Notes: generated by a model not told the origin, from the sequence alone. A DNA stretch of 64,000 bases from Thermoplasmata archaeon (GCA_021819135.1 JAKASE010000004.1:1-64000); one strand, 5' to 3'; shown: positions 10,179-20,465, counted from the stretch's first letter. Program-made: numbers and translations.

Positions 10179-11459
10179 GTGGCGCACCCGCTCTCGGAAG
10201 AAGGGGAGCTCCGCGATCCGACCGCTCCGGCCGAGCCGTCCCCGGCGCCACTCGAGCTCTATGCGTGGGAGCAGAGCCTCGACACGACGTCGCTCGAAGA
10301 ACTGGAGTCGGTCCACCGGTCGGCGGATCGCGACTGGCTCGACGCCCTCTTCCGGGCGTCGCCCGCGCTCGGTGAGGTCGCCCGCCTGGCCACCTGTCAC
10401 CGAGTCGAGCTCTTCTTAGTGTCCTCCTCCGAGCCCGCCGCCCAACGGTTCGCCCACAAGCTGCCCGGCCGGCCCGCGGCCTGGAAGGCACGGACCGGCC
10501 GCGACGCCATCCGTCACCTGTTCCGCGTGGCGAGTGGGCACGGGTCGCTCGCGGACGGGGAAAAGGAGATCCGGCTCCAGGTCCGGTCGGCGGGCGGCGC
10601 GAGCCTCTGTCGCCTGCCTCGCCCTGTCCTCCGCGAGATCTTCGGCGCCGCCGCCGATGCGGCGGACTCGGTCGCCCCCGAGGTCGCCCCGGAGCGGTCG
10701 ATCGCCGCCGTGGCCGCCTCCGAGCTCCTCCGTCTGCTTCCCGGTCCCCGTCGCCGGGTGCTGGTCATTGGGGCCGGTATCGTCGGGCGACAGGTCGTCG
10801 AGGCCCTGGCCGGTCGGGTCGAGGTCACGATGGCCTACCGCAGCCGGCCCCCGGACCCCGGATTCCTCCGGGCGACCCACAGCCGGGCCGTGCCGATCGC
10901 GGCGCTGCCGAAGGAACTGCGCCGGGCCGACGGGGTCGTCACCGCCGCGAAGAGCGGCGACCGGTGCCTCGGACCGGAAGACCTCGTCTCGGACCGGGAC
11001 CTGGTCCTGGTCGACCTCGGTGTCCCGCGGAACGTCGACCCGAGCGTTCGCCGGTCGCCCCGCGTTCGTCTGATCGACCTCGAGGCCCTCCACGAATCGG
11101 TCCGTGCGCCCCTCGCCACGCGGGAAGACCCGGCGCTCGCCCGGCTCACGGAAGAGTGCGGGGACCGCTGGGAGGCCCGCGCGCTCCAGCCCTGGATCGA
11201 CACGGTTCGCCGTCAGGCCGAGTCGGTCCGCCGGTCGGAGATCGCCGTTGCGCGCGAGTTCTTGGGCCGTCTCACGCCGGACCAGGAGCAGGCGCTCGAC
11301 CGGCTCACGCGCCGCCTGGTCTCCCGGCTCCTGCTCGCCTCGACCGAACGGCTCCGGACCCTGCCGCCGGGGGCCGAGGGGGACCGTTTCCGACAATTCG
11401 CGCTCGAGCTGCTCCGTGTCCGGAACGGGGCGCCCGACCCGCTCCCGGGACGGGGCTGA
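10179..11459 (+). CDS. hemA: glutamyl-tRNA reductase (start uncertain; ORF open from 9960)
   Basis: ATCHRVELF catalytic-Cys motif, Rossmann VLVIGAGIVGRQVVEALAGR, GVVTAAKSGD, LVDLGVPRNVDPSV, C-terminal dimerisation helices. Confidence 0.85.
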   Translation: MAHPLSEEGELRDPTAPAEPSPAPLELYAWEQSLDTTSLEELESVHRSADRDWLDALFRASPALGEVARLATCHRVELFLVSSSEPAAQRFAHKLPGRPAAWKARTGRDAIRHLFRVASGHGSLADGEKEIRLQVRSAGGASLCRLPRPVLREIFGAAADAADSVAPEVAPERSIAAVAASELLRLLPGPRRRVLVIGAGIVGRQVVEALAGRVEVTMAYRSRPPDPGFLRATHSRAVPIAALPKELRRADGVVTAAKSGDRCLGPEDLVSDRDLVLVDLGVPRNVDPSVRRSPRVRLIDLEALHESVRAPLATREDPALARLTEECGDRWEARALQPWIDTVRRQAESVRRSEIAVAREFLGRLTPDQEQALDRLTRRLVSRLLLASTERLRTLPPGAEGDRFRQFALELLRVRNGAPDPLPGRG

Positions 11460-11647
11460 GCGACCCCCCCCCACCGATCCGGGTCCCCCCGATGCCGCAG
11501 GCGCTATCCGCCCATGCGGGGTCTCCCGAAGCGCTCGTGACTCGCGATCCCCCCTCCGTGGAGCCCGCGCGCGGCTCGGTCCAGTTAACGCCGGTCGACG
11601 GCCCGCTTATCGGGGGGACTTCGGGCTCGGCCGCCGCGGGGGAACGC

Positions 11648-12757
11648 ATGGAGGCGCGCCGGGAAGCTGCCGTCGATCGGGTCCCGGGACTCTCGAAGAG
11701 CCCCGATGCCGTCCCTCCGGTGCCCCGGAACTTCGCGGAGGCGCCGATGCTGATCGCCTGGGAGCTCACCCGGGCCTGTGGACTCAAGTGCCGGCACTGT
11801 CGGGCGACCGCGATCCCGCACCGGGACCCCGGGGAGCTCAGCACCGCGGAGATCTTCCGGGTCCTCGAGGAGATCGCGGGCCTTCGTCCGCACCGTCCGG
11901 TGATGATCTTCACGGGAGGGGACCCGACGGAGCGGCCCGACCTCTCGGAGATCCTGGCCCGTTCGGTGTCGCTCGGTCTCATCACGGCGGTCTCGCCCAG
12001 CGTGACCCCGCGGCTCACGGACGCGGTGATCTCGGGATGGGCCCGCGCCGGGGTCCACACGGTCTCGATCAGCATCGACGGGTCCGTGGCGGACGTCCAC
12101 GACCGCTTCCGGGGGGTGCCCGGTACGTTCGCCGCGTCGCTCGCGGCCGCCCGCTCGGTCGTGGAGCATGGCCTCCCGCTCCAGGTGAACACCTCGATCT
12201 CACCGGAGACCCCGGGCCCGCTCGAATCGATGGCCGAGCTCGTCCGGGGCCTCGGCGCGCGCCGTTGGGAGCTCTTCTTCGTGATCGGCACGGGCCGGGC
12301 CCGCGAGCTCCCGGCCCTGTCCGCCGAGGCGACGGAGTCGGTGCTCGTCTGGCTCGCCGGCCACGCCCCGGCCGCTCCGTACCGCATCACGACCGTCGCC
12401 GCGCCCCAGTTCCGCCGGGTGCGGGAGCAGCTGGCCCCCTCGGGCCGAAAGGCGGAGGGACCGGTCGTCAAGGAGGGGCGAGGGTTCGCCTTCATCGACC
12501 ACCTCGGCCACGTCGCCCCGAACGGCTACCTGCCGGTCGACGCCGGCAACATTCGACGCGAGACGTTCAGCGCTATCTACCGGGATAGTCCTCTGTTCCG
12601 CGTGCTGCGCGATACGAGCCGGCTCAAGGGTCGCTGCGGCCGATGCCCGTACCGCGAGGTCTGCGGAGGGTCGCGGGCGCGGGCGTACGCCGAGACCGGG
12701 GACATCCTCGCCGAGGATCCGGCCTGCCCGTACCAGCCGGAGATGGCCGCGTCGTGA
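11648..12757 (+). CDS. radical SAM/SPASM protein, AhbD/AhbC-like (start uncertain; alternative ATG 11492)
   Basis: LTRACGLKCRHCRATAIPHRDP (CxxxCxxC) and SPASM-like CGRCPYREVCGGSRARAYAETGDILAEDPACPYQP; sits between hemA and hemH. Confidence 0.85.
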   Translation: MEARREAAVDRVPGLSKSPDAVPPVPRNFAEAPMLIAWELTRACGLKCRHCRATAIPHRDPGELSTAEIFRVLEEIAGLRPHRPVMIFTGGDPTERPDLSEILARSVSLGLITAVSPSVTPRLTDAVISGWARAGVHTVSISIDGSVADVHDRFRGVPGTFAASLAAARSVVEHGLPLQVNTSISPETPGPLESMAELVRGLGARRWELFFVIGTGRARELPALSAEATESVLVWLAGHAPAAPYRITTVAAPQFRRVREQLAPSGRKAEGPVVKEGRGFAFIDHLGHVAPNGYLPVDAGNIRRETFSAIYRDSPLFRVLRDTSRLKGRCGRCPYREVCGGSRARAYAETGDILAEDPACPYQPEMAAS

Positions 12758-13701
12758 GCGCCGCCGTCCCTCGACCCGTGCTCCTGATGGCGCACGGGGC
12801 CGCCGAATCGGTCGATGAGCTGCCCGCGTACTATACCCACGTGCGGGGGAGCCCGCCCCCGCCCGCCCTGCTCGAGGAGCTCACCGAGCGGTACCGCGCG
12901 ATCGGCGGCCGCTCTCCGCTGCGGTCGATCACCGCGTCGCTCGCCGGCGGCCTCGAGCGGGAGCTCGAGGCCCGGCACGGTCCCGGGCGATTCTCCGTAC
13001 AGTTCGCCTTCCGTCATACCGCCCCGTACATCGAGGAGGTCGTCGGCTCGATCCTGAACAACGGGGCCCGTGCCGTCCTCGCGATCGTCCTGGCCCCGCA
13101 CCGCTCGGGGTTCGTGGACCAGGGGTACCGTCGTCCGATAGAGGCGGCGCTTCGGTCCTCCGGTCGGTCGACGCCGGTACAGATCTCCCCGGAGTGGTAC
13201 CTCGAACCGGCGTTCGTGGCCCTTGAGGCCGACCTGATCCGGGAAGCGGTCGCCCGCCTACCCCCCGACTTGGCCCCTTCGTGCCGCGTCGTTTTCAGCG
13301 CCCACAGCCTTCCGGAGCGGATCGTCGCCAAGGGTGATCCGTACCCGGACCAGCTTCGGGAGGGGGCCCGGATCATCGCCGAGCGCGCCGGGCTCACGGC
13401 CGACCGCTACACGGTCGCCTGGCAGAGCGCCGGGCGGACGGGGGACCGGTGGCTGGGCCCCGACCTACGGGAGGTGCTGCGTCAGGAGCATGCGCGGGGC
13501 ACCCGGGCCGTTGTTGTCTGTCCGCACGGCTTCGTCTGCGACCATCTCGAGGTCCTCTTCGACATCGATATCGAGGCGCGTGAGGTCGCCGACTCCCTGG
13601 GTCTGCGGATGGAGCGGACGGGGATGCCCAACGACCGGCTCCCGTTCGTCCGGGCCCTCGCCGACGTCGTCGACCGAATGGAACGGGCTCCCGGACGATG
13701 A
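12754..13701 (+). CDS. hemH: ferrochelatase (protoporphyrin or coproporphyrin)
   Basis: VLLMAHGAAESVDELPAYYTHVRGS, FSAHSLPERIVAKGDPY, QSAGRTGDRWLGPDL, VVVCPHGFVCDHLEVLFDIDIE. Confidence 0.93.
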   Translation: MSAAVPRPVLLMAHGAAESVDELPAYYTHVRGSPPPPALLEELTERYRAIGGRSPLRSITASLAGGLERELEARHGPGRFSVQFAFRHTAPYIEEVVGSILNNGARAVLAIVLAPHRSGFVDQGYRRPIEAALRSSGRSTPVQISPEWYLEPAFVALEADLIREAVARLPPDLAPSCRVVFSAHSLPERIVAKGDPYPDQLREGARIIAERAGLTADRYTVAWQSAGRTGDRWLGPDLREVLRQEHARGTRAVVVCPHGFVCDHLEVLFDIDIEAREVADSLGLRMERTGMPNDRLPFVRALADVVDRMERAPGR

Positions 13702-15209
13702 GCGCGTCGGTCGCCGGGAGCCCCGCCGGGCCCCCGCGGGTGGTGATCATCGGCGGGGGCATCACCGGACTGGCCGCCGCCTGGGAGCTCGAAGGCCCGA
13801 GCCGTTCGGGCGCCCTCGGGGTCGACCTCTTCGAATCGTCCGACCGCGTCGGGGGACCGATCCGTTCTGACGTCACTTCGGGTCACGTGCTGGAGGGAGG
13901 ACCGGACTGCTTTCTTTCGACAAAGCCCGGAGCCATCGAGCTCTGCGAGGAGCTGGGGCTCTCCGGGTCGCTGATCGGGGTCCGGCCCTCGGCCGGCCGG
14001 GCATTCATCTACCGCGACGGCCGGCTCCACCGGATCCCCGCGCTCCTCGGCCCCGGCCGACGGTCCGCGGTGCGTGCGCTCGCGTCCACGACCCTCTTCT
14101 CGCGGGCCGGGAAGTTCCGCATGCTGGCCGGAGGGGCCCTGGTCTGGCTTCGGCCGATACACGCCGACGATCGCTCCGCGCTAGGACCCCAGCTACGGTC
14201 CCGATTCGGCGACGAGGCCGTCGACTGGATGCTCGAGCCGCTGGTCTCGGGCGTCCACCCCGCTCCGCTCGAGATCCTGAGCGCGTCGGCCGTGGCCGGC
14301 GTCCTGCCGTCCCGGTGGGTCGTCGGTCGGTCTCCTCCGACCATGGTCCGACCCCCGAGTCCGGGCCCAGTCGCGCCGGGCTCGCCGCCTTCGGTCCGTC
14401 TTCCCGCCGGGCCGTTCCTCTCGTTGCGGGAGGGACTGGAGCAGCTCCCCCGTACCCTGGCCGCGCAGCTCTCGGGAGCGGCGGTGCACCTGCGCACGCG
14501 CGTCCGCGAGGTTCGGCCGGAAGGCGAGCGCTATGCGGTCGCCCTCGACGACGGGCGGAACGTGCTCGCCGATGGGGTGGTCTTCGCGGTCCCTCCTCCC
14601 GTGGCGTCGCAGCTCCTCGCCGGGGGCTTTCCCACCGCTGCCGGACATCTGAAGGAGATCCGAATGGAGAGCCTCGGGGTGGTCGGCGCCGTGTTCGACC
14701 GGTCGGACGTTCCGCTCCCTCTCGACGGCTCGGGCATCCTGGTCCCGCGGCGGAGCGGCCTACCGGTTTCGGCGTTCACATGGCTGTCGGCGAAGTGGGA
14801 CCGGCCGGGGGCGGGCCCGGAGGAGATCGCGCTTCGCGTCTTCCTGCGGAGCGACCCCGGTCGGACCGACCCCCCCTCTGAAGCCGAGTGGCTGGCCCTC
14901 GCCCGAGAAGGGCTGCGCGCGGTGATGGGGATCACGGCCGCACCGCGGTTCGCGACCGTCTTCGCGCACCGGGCCGCGCTCGCGTGGTACGAGGTAGGTC
15001 ACGTCGAGCGGGTCCGTGAGGTGCGTCGGATCCTCGGCGACGGCTCCGGGGTCGAGCTGGCGGGCGCCTCCTACGACGGCCTCGGGATACCCGACGCGAT
15101 CCGCTCCGGGCGCGAGGCAGCGCGGCGGATCCGCGCGCGTGTGGAGAGGAGATCGCCGCCGGGGCTACCGAAACGACCCGTCGGCGAGCCCCTCCGTTCC
15201 GGAGCGTGA
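13698..15209 (+). CDS. hemY: protoporphyrinogen/coproporphyrinogen III oxidase (HemY/CgoX type)
   Basis: VVIIGGGITGLAAAWELE FAD motif, GGPIRSD, GPDCFLSTKPGAIELCEELGL, GVHPAPLEILSASAV; ATGA overlap with hemH. Confidence 0.92.
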   Translation: MSASVAGSPAGPPRVVIIGGGITGLAAAWELEGPSRSGALGVDLFESSDRVGGPIRSDVTSGHVLEGGPDCFLSTKPGAIELCEELGLSGSLIGVRPSAGRAFIYRDGRLHRIPALLGPGRRSAVRALASTTLFSRAGKFRMLAGGALVWLRPIHADDRSALGPQLRSRFGDEAVDWMLEPLVSGVHPAPLEILSASAVAGVLPSRWVVGRSPPTMVRPPSPGPVAPGSPPSVRLPAGPFLSLREGLEQLPRTLAAQLSGAAVHLRTRVREVRPEGERYAVALDDGRNVLADGVVFAVPPPVASQLLAGGFPTAAGHLKEIRMESLGVVGAVFDRSDVPLPLDGSGILVPRRSGLPVSAFTWLSAKWDRPGAGPEEIALRVFLRSDPGRTDPPSEAEWLALAREGLRAVMGITAAPRFATVFAHRAALAWYEVGHVERVREVRRILGDGSGVELAGASYDGLGIPDAIRSGREAARRIRARVERRSPPGLPKRPVGEPLRSGA

Positions 15210-16468
15210 TCGAGCCGATGGTCCCGCTCCCCACCGACCGATCGGCTTCGACCTGGGATCGACCGATCCTGTCGGTCACCCGGGCGGCCCGCGGTTTCGG
15301 CGCCGGGGCGCTCTCGGTCGTTCTGGCGATCGACCTCGGCCGGGCGTCGTACTCTCCCCTGCTCGTGGGGGCCCTCCTGGCGCTCGCGATGGCGGGGGCC
15401 TCGGCCTGGTCGATCCTGGTGCCGCGGGCCGAGCGGTGGATCGGCCGCCGGTCCCTCTTCGGGGTCGGCGCGGTCGCCCTCGCGGCGGGAGGGACGCTCC
15501 TCTGGTACGACCTCGCGAGCCTCGCGGTCGTCGTCGTCGCCCTCCTGCTCGGGGGGATCGTCGCCGGCTCGGCGGACATCAGCCCGCTCGGTGCCCTCGA
15601 GCAGGCGTCGCTCGCGGACGCGGCCTCCGACCGGCACCGGACCCGCACGTTCTCGTTCTACAACCTCGCGGGCTACATCGGCACGGCGCTCGGGGCCCTG
15701 GCCGCCGGTCCCCTCTCACAGGTCGGGTCGCCCTTCGGAACGTCGGCGGGGTCGGCTCCGCGCGACGCCGTCATGCTCCTCTACGCCCTCATCGGGGTCG
15801 GGCTCGTTCCGGCGTATTTCGCGCTTTCCCGCCCCCGAGACACCGGGGCGGTCGTTCCGGCCCGTCCGCCCATCGACGAGGCGACCCGTTCGATCGTGCG
15901 GAGCCTCTCCGGCCTCTTCGCGATCGATGCGTTCGGGGGCGGGCTCATCGCGAACACCCTCGTCGCCTACTATCTCGAGATACGGTTCGCGCCGTCGCTC
16001 GAGTCCCTCGGCCTCCTCTTCTTCGCCGCCAGCCTCGCCGCCGCGTTCTCCCTGATGGCCGCGGTGCCGCTCGCCCGACGGTTCGGTCTCGTCAACACGA
16101 TGGTCTTCACGCACATCCCGTCGAGCATCCTGCTGATCATGTTCGCGTTCGGGCCGACCTTCCTGGTCGCGTCCCTGTTCTGGATCGCCCGGTCGACGCT
16201 CTCCCAGATGGACGTGCCCACCCGTCAGTCGTACACGCAGGCCGTCGTGCCTCCCGGGGCCCGGGCGACCGCGGCCGGATACACCACCGCGGCGCGAAGC
16301 GCCCAATTGCTCGGAGCCCCGGTGACGGGGGCGCTCCTCGGGTTCGGCGGCCCGTGGCTGGCCGGTCCCTTCCTACTCGCGGGCTCCGTCAAGATCGCCT
16401 ACGATCTCGCCCTCTACCGCAGGTTCCGCTGGATCCGACCTCCCGAGGAGATCGGACGGTCGGGTTGA
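15206..16468 (+). CDS. MFS-type transporter
   Basis: Multiple TM segments; R-x5-R-RTRTFSFYNLAGYIGTALGALAAGPL; MDVPTRQSYTQAVVPPGARATAAGYTTAARS. Confidence 0.85.
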   Translation: MIEPMVPLPTDRSASTWDRPILSVTRAARGFGAGALSVVLAIDLGRASYSPLLVGALLALAMAGASAWSILVPRAERWIGRRSLFGVGAVALAAGGTLLWYDLASLAVVVVALLLGGIVAGSADISPLGALEQASLADAASDRHRTRTFSFYNLAGYIGTALGALAAGPLSQVGSPFGTSAGSAPRDAVMLLYALIGVGLVPAYFALSRPRDTGAVVPARPPIDEATRSIVRSLSGLFAIDAFGGGLIANTLVAYYLEIRFAPSLESLGLLFFAASLAAAFSLMAAVPLARRFGLVNTMVFTHIPSSILLIMFAFGPTFLVASLFWIARSTLSQMDVPTRQSYTQAVVPPGARATAAGYTTAARSAQLLGAPVTGALLGFGGPWLAGPFLLAGSVKIAYDLALYRRFRWIRPPEEIGRSG

Positions 16469-16648
16469 CGGCCGATCGTCTCCCGCCTCCCTCCCCCCTG
16501 GAGAGGCCCGGCCGGCGCGGGGGGGAACGGACCACACCGGCGAACTCGCGCGTCCGGTACGCCCCGATCGAGGCGCGTCGTCGCGATCGCCCCGAAGCCC
16601 CGAGCTTATGGCGAGTGGGTCTCTCTCGGAACCGACCGAAGGCGTCCC

Positions 16649-17164
16649 ATGGAGAAGGTCAAGCTCTACGCCGACCCGACACCGGTGGGCGAGACCTTCT
16701 GCGAGCAGATCCCCGGCCCCCCGCTGGTACAGTTCGAGCTTTCGCGAGGCGGGATCCCGAGAGCGTCGCGGGTGATCGATCAGCTCTTCGAGAACAGCCG
16801 GGTGGGGTGGGCGGACCTCCTCCGGGACCGCACCAGCGAGGTCCTGCGCCGGGAGGAGGAGCCCGATCGCTTCCGGTTCGTCGTTCGTCTGTCACGTCGG
16901 GGAGGCACCACGGCGATCGAAGTGCGTCGCCGGTCCCCGACCGACCTCTGGTCGCATGGCCACGTCGTGCGGAACCGGACCGTCGAGTGCGCCTTTCACC
17001 ACTACAGCGTGCGCTCGGAGGGGACCGTGGGTGAGCTGCGCGACCAGGTCGAGCTCCGGAGCACGAGCCGGTTCTTTCGATTCCAGCGGCGCCAGATGGG
17101 CTCCGTCGCGGCTCGGGCCGCCGAGAACCGGCTGGACGACATCGTGCGGGAGCTCGGTCAGTGA
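16649..17164 (+). CDS. hypothetical protein
   Basis: 171-aa ORF; no domain recognised. Confidence 0.5.
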   Translation: MEKVKLYADPTPVGETFCEQIPGPPLVQFELSRGGIPRASRVIDQLFENSRVGWADLLRDRTSEVLRREEEPDRFRFVVRLSRRGGTTAIEVRRRSPTDLWSHGHVVRNRTVECAFHHYSVRSEGTVGELRDQVELRSTSRFFRFQRRQMGSVAARAAENRLDDIVRELGQ

Positions 17165-17258
17165 AGACCCGGGACTCGAAACGCAGACCGCCTCTCGCGC
17201 CGAACGAAACACCATGTAGGGCGGGTGCGATGGGGAGGTCGACGGAGGTTCGGGCGAG

Positions 17259-17909
17259 ATGACCGGGAAGGGGCGGGTAGGGATCCTGGGGAGCGGGGTC
17301 GTCGGACAGCAGCTCGGTCGCGGGTTCGCGGCGCACGGATTCGAGGTCATGCTCGGCTCCCGGGACCCGAGGAAGCTCAACGCGTGGCGTGCCGCGACAC
17401 CGGGCCCGGTATCGACGGGGACGTTCGAGGAGTCCGCGGCGTTCGGCGAGGTGGTCATCCTCGCGACCGCCGGCTCCGCGACGGAAGAGGCGATCGACCT
17501 CGCCGACCCGAAGAACTTCGTCGGGAAGCTCGTGCTCGATGCGACGAACCCCCTCGACTTCTCGCACGGTATGCCTCCCGGGCTCTTCCTCGGGACCACG
17601 GACTCTCTCGGGGAACGCGTCCAGCGGAAGCTCCCCGACGCGAAGGTCGTGAAATGCTTCAACACCGTCGGCAACACCCGGTTCATCGACCCAAAGTTCC
17701 GGGAAGGGGTGCCGCCAATGCTGATCTGCGGGAACGACGAGCCGGCGAAGCGGCGCACCGATCAGATCCTCCGGGAGCTCGGCTGGCCCGGGGCGATGGA
17801 CGTCGGGGGGATCGATGCGGCCCGCTGGCTCGAGGCCATGGTGCCGCTCTGGGTCCGGGTCGGACGGTCGCTCGACACCTACGAGCACGCGATCCGCTTC
17901 GTACGCTAG
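17259..17909 (+). CDS. NADP/F420-dependent oxidoreductase-like protein
   Basis: VGILGSGVVGQQLGRGFAAHGFEVMLGSRDPRKL; VLDATNPLDF; KVVKCFNTVGN. Confidence 0.87.
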   Translation: MTGKGRVGILGSGVVGQQLGRGFAAHGFEVMLGSRDPRKLNAWRAATPGPVSTGTFEESAAFGEVVILATAGSATEEAIDLADPKNFVGKLVLDATNPLDFSHGMPPGLFLGTTDSLGERVQRKLPDAKVVKCFNTVGNTRFIDPKFREGVPPMLICGNDEPAKRRTDQILRELGWPGAMDVGGIDAARWLEAMVPLWVRVGRSLDTYEHAIRFVR

Positions 17910-17959
17910 GACGACGGAGGCTCCGTGCCCCTCCCGCCCCCCACGTCCGGCGGGCGCCC

Positions 17960-18763
17960 GTGACCGCGGCGCCGCCGGTCAACGCCGACGCGGAGGAGCG
18001 GCTCGCCGCGACCCTCCCGGACCTTCCGCTCACCTTCGGGCTCCGCTCGATCCTGTACCGCCACGTTGGATCGGCCTGGATCGACGGCGACCCCGGCGCA
18101 CCCCGATCGGCGGTCGTCGTCGTTCCGTGGGCTCCGACGGAGCCCGACGTCATCGGCGACGACCCGCAGAGCGCCTGGGAACTCCTCCGTCACATCCCGG
18201 GCTGGAACTGTGCGCACGGCAGCCCGGCGCTCGTGCGCGCGCTCGTCCCCCGAGTCGAGGAGGCGCTCCGGACCACGACCCTCGTACAGGAGGACGTGTA
18301 CTACACGCTGGATCAGGCCCCGGTCCCGCACCAGCACCCCTCCGTCCGTCCCCTGACCGACGACGACGTCGCCCTCCTCGAGGAGGCCCCGGTCCCGCTG
18401 CGGCCCGTGGGGTTCGGCTCGCTCCTCGCCGCTCTCACCGGCGGCGTCGTGGCGGGCGCGATCGTGGACGGTCGGGTCGTCAGCACCGTCTCGATGACGG
18501 TCTCTTCCGAGAACTACGCGGACCTGAGCGCGCACACCCTGGAGGCGTGGAGGCGGCGCGGGCTGGGCACGGCCGCTGCCTGCCTCGCGTCGCGCCTCGT
18601 TCGCGCGCGGGAGCTGACGCCGGTCTGGAGCACGGTCGAGGACAACCGGGGGTCCCGACGCCTGGCCGAGCGTCTCGGCTACACCGAAGTGGGACGCCGG
18701 GCGTACCTCGTCGTTCCCTCCCTGCGGCGGTCGAGCGGATTCCGTCCCGAGCCAACGGCGTAG
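17960..18763 (+). CDS. GNAT-family N-acetyltransferase
   Basis: C-terminal HTLEAWRRRGLGTAAACLASRLV...VWSTVEDNRGSRRLAERLGYTEVGRRAY acetyl-CoA motif. Confidence 0.78.
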   Translation: MTAAPPVNADAEERLAATLPDLPLTFGLRSILYRHVGSAWIDGDPGAPRSAVVVVPWAPTEPDVIGDDPQSAWELLRHIPGWNCAHGSPALVRALVPRVEEALRTTTLVQEDVYYTLDQAPVPHQHPSVRPLTDDDVALLEEAPVPLRPVGFGSLLAALTGGVVAGAIVDGRVVSTVSMTVSSENYADLSAHTLEAWRRRGLGTAAACLASRLVRARELTPVWSTVEDNRGSRRLAERLGYTEVGRRAYLVVPSLRRSSGFRPEPTA

Positions 18764-18880
18764 GCCCCGGATCGGAGAGGGGCGATCTCCCGCCGCCCGC
18801 CGCGCCGAGCGCCCGGGCCGATATCGGTCCCGCCCGGACCCGGTCGTGCCCCGGGTCCGAAGACGGAACGCCTGGAAGAC

Positions 18881-18904
18881 ATTATATCGAATTCGATACA
18901 TAAT
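18881..18904. promoter_or_regulatory. palindromic operator / TATA region upstream of the PadR gene
   Basis: ATTATATCGAATTCGATACATAAT with a perfect 12-bp core ATCGAATTCGAT (18886-18897), 9-30 nt upstream of ATG 18913. Confidence 0.6.
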
Positions 18905-18912
18905 CCGATACC

Positions 18913-19464
18913 ATGGTGGAAGCGGTTCCTCGCGGACCGGTGCCGGGCCGAATCCTTGGACTGTATGCTCTCTCGGTGATGGCGAGGGAGGGGCCGGTCC
19001 ACGGCTACGGCCTCGCGGAGCGGATCGCCGAGCGGACGGGCGGCGCGTGGAGGCCCGGCGCGGGGGCGATCTACCCGGCGCTGAACGGCCTCGCCCGGCG
19101 CCACCTCGCCCGCATGTCGCGGCAGGGGGTACGCCGGGTCTACCGTATCACGCCGACCGGCCGCCGGATGCTCCGCGAGGTCCGCCGGCGGGTCGCCTGG
19201 CGAAGCCGGGGTGGGCTCGACCTGAGCCTGCTCTGGGCCGAGATCGCCGGTGTCGGGGACCCCGGAGAGCACCTGGTCAGCCGGCTCGGGGTGCATCTCG
19301 ACGCGATCTACGAGTACTTGCTGCGTCGTCCCTCCGGCGCGGCGGACGCCGAGCGGCTTCGGCGCGCCGTTCGCGAGCGGCTCGCGGACGCGGAGCGTCG
19401 GCTCGGGGCGAGCGACGCCGCCGTGAGGAGTCCGTTCCCGGCCGAGCGGGGGGTCGCCGCATGA
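18913..19464 (+). CDS. PadR-family transcriptional regulator
   Basis: LGLYALSVMAREGPVHGYGLAERIAERTGGAWRPGAGAIYPALNGLARRHLA...RVYRITPTGRRML. Confidence 0.9.
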   Translation: MVEAVPRGPVPGRILGLYALSVMAREGPVHGYGLAERIAERTGGAWRPGAGAIYPALNGLARRHLARMSRQGVRRVYRITPTGRRMLREVRRRVAWRSRGGLDLSLLWAEIAGVGDPGEHLVSRLGVHLDAIYEYLLRRPSGAADAERLRRAVRERLADAERRLGASDAAVRSPFPAERGVAA

Positions 19465-20465
19465 CCGACAACGTAGGGACGCCCGCGATCGCGACGCACG
19501 ACCTCAGCAAGCGCTACGGCAATGGGGGGCGCGGCGTGCTCGCCCTCGACCACGTGAACCTGACGATCCCCCCGGCGAGCGTCTTCGGCCTGCTGGGCCC
19601 GAACGGGGCCGGCAAGACGACCTTGATCAAGGTCCTGACGGGCATCAGCGACATCACCGCAGGGAGCGCGACCGTCGCCGGGTTCGATGTCCGGCGCGAG
19701 TCGAAGGCCGTGCGCGCCCGGATCGGGTGGGTCGCGGCCGAGGTCATCCTGGACGACGACTTCTCCGGATGGGAGAACCTCTGGCTCCAGGCGAAGCTGC
19801 AGAACCTCTCCGACTGGGAAGGGCGGGCGAACCATCTCCTCACGTACTTCTCCCTCCAGGACCGGAAGGACGACAAGGTGAGCCACTACTCGACCGGGAT
19901 GCGCAAGAAGCTCGAGATCGCGCTCGCCCTCCTCCATCAGCCCCAGGTGATCTTCATGGACGAGCCGACGATCGGGCTCGACGTCGGCACCCGCCGGATG
20001 CTCTGGGACATCGTCACCGGCGTCCACAAGGAGTTCGGCGTGACCGTGCTCCTCACGACTCACTACATCGAGGAGGCCGACGCCCTCTGCGACCGGCTCG
20101 CGATCATCGACGAGGGGCGGATCATCGCGCAAGGAACGCCGTCCGAGCTGAAGGCCCGGGTCCACGCGGACCTGGTCCTGCTCGAGATGTCCGACGGCCT
20201 CGATACCCCGGTCGTCTCCGCGATCCCCGGCGTGCAGGAGGTCCGGCCGCAGGGCGGCGACTGGATGATCCGGGTCGGCTCGTCGGAGGAGTTCCTCCCC
20301 CGCCTCTTGGCGGCGATCCCGACGGACCAGATCCGCCGGATCAGCGTGGAGAAGCCGAGCCTCGAGACGGTCTTCCTCGACCTCACAGGGAAGCGGATCG
20401 GCGCCGAGGAGCCGATGCGGGACATCCGCAAGTTCTACGCCCAGATGCGGAGGGCCCGGTCGTGA
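19461..20465 (+). CDS. ABC transporter ATP-binding protein (DrrA/CcmA-like)
   Basis: Walker A GPNGAGKTT, signature YSTGMRKKLEIA, Walker B VIFMDEPTIGLD; ATGA overlap with padR. Confidence 0.95.
   Translation: MTDNVGTPAIATHDLSKRYGNGGRGVLALDHVNLTIPPASVFGLLGPNGAGKTTLIKVLTGISDITAGSATVAGFDVRRESKAVRARIGWVAAEVILDDDFSGWENLWLQAKLQNLSDWEGRANHLLTYFSLQDRKDDKVSHYSTGMRKKLEIALALLHQPQVIFMDEPTIGLDVGTRRMLWDIVTGVHKEFGVTVLLTTHYIEEADALCDRLAIIDEGRIIAQGTPSELKARVHADLVLLEMSDGLDTPVVSAIPGVQEVRPQGGDWMIRVGSSEEFLPRLLAAIPTDQIRRISVEKPSLETVFLDLTGKRIGAEEPMRDIRKFYAQMRRARS

Noticed and set aside
10964-11647. N-terminal part of the 597-aa ORF preceding the radical SAM protein
   Set aside because: Overlaps hemA in another frame; composition is shadow-like, so the CDS start is placed downstream
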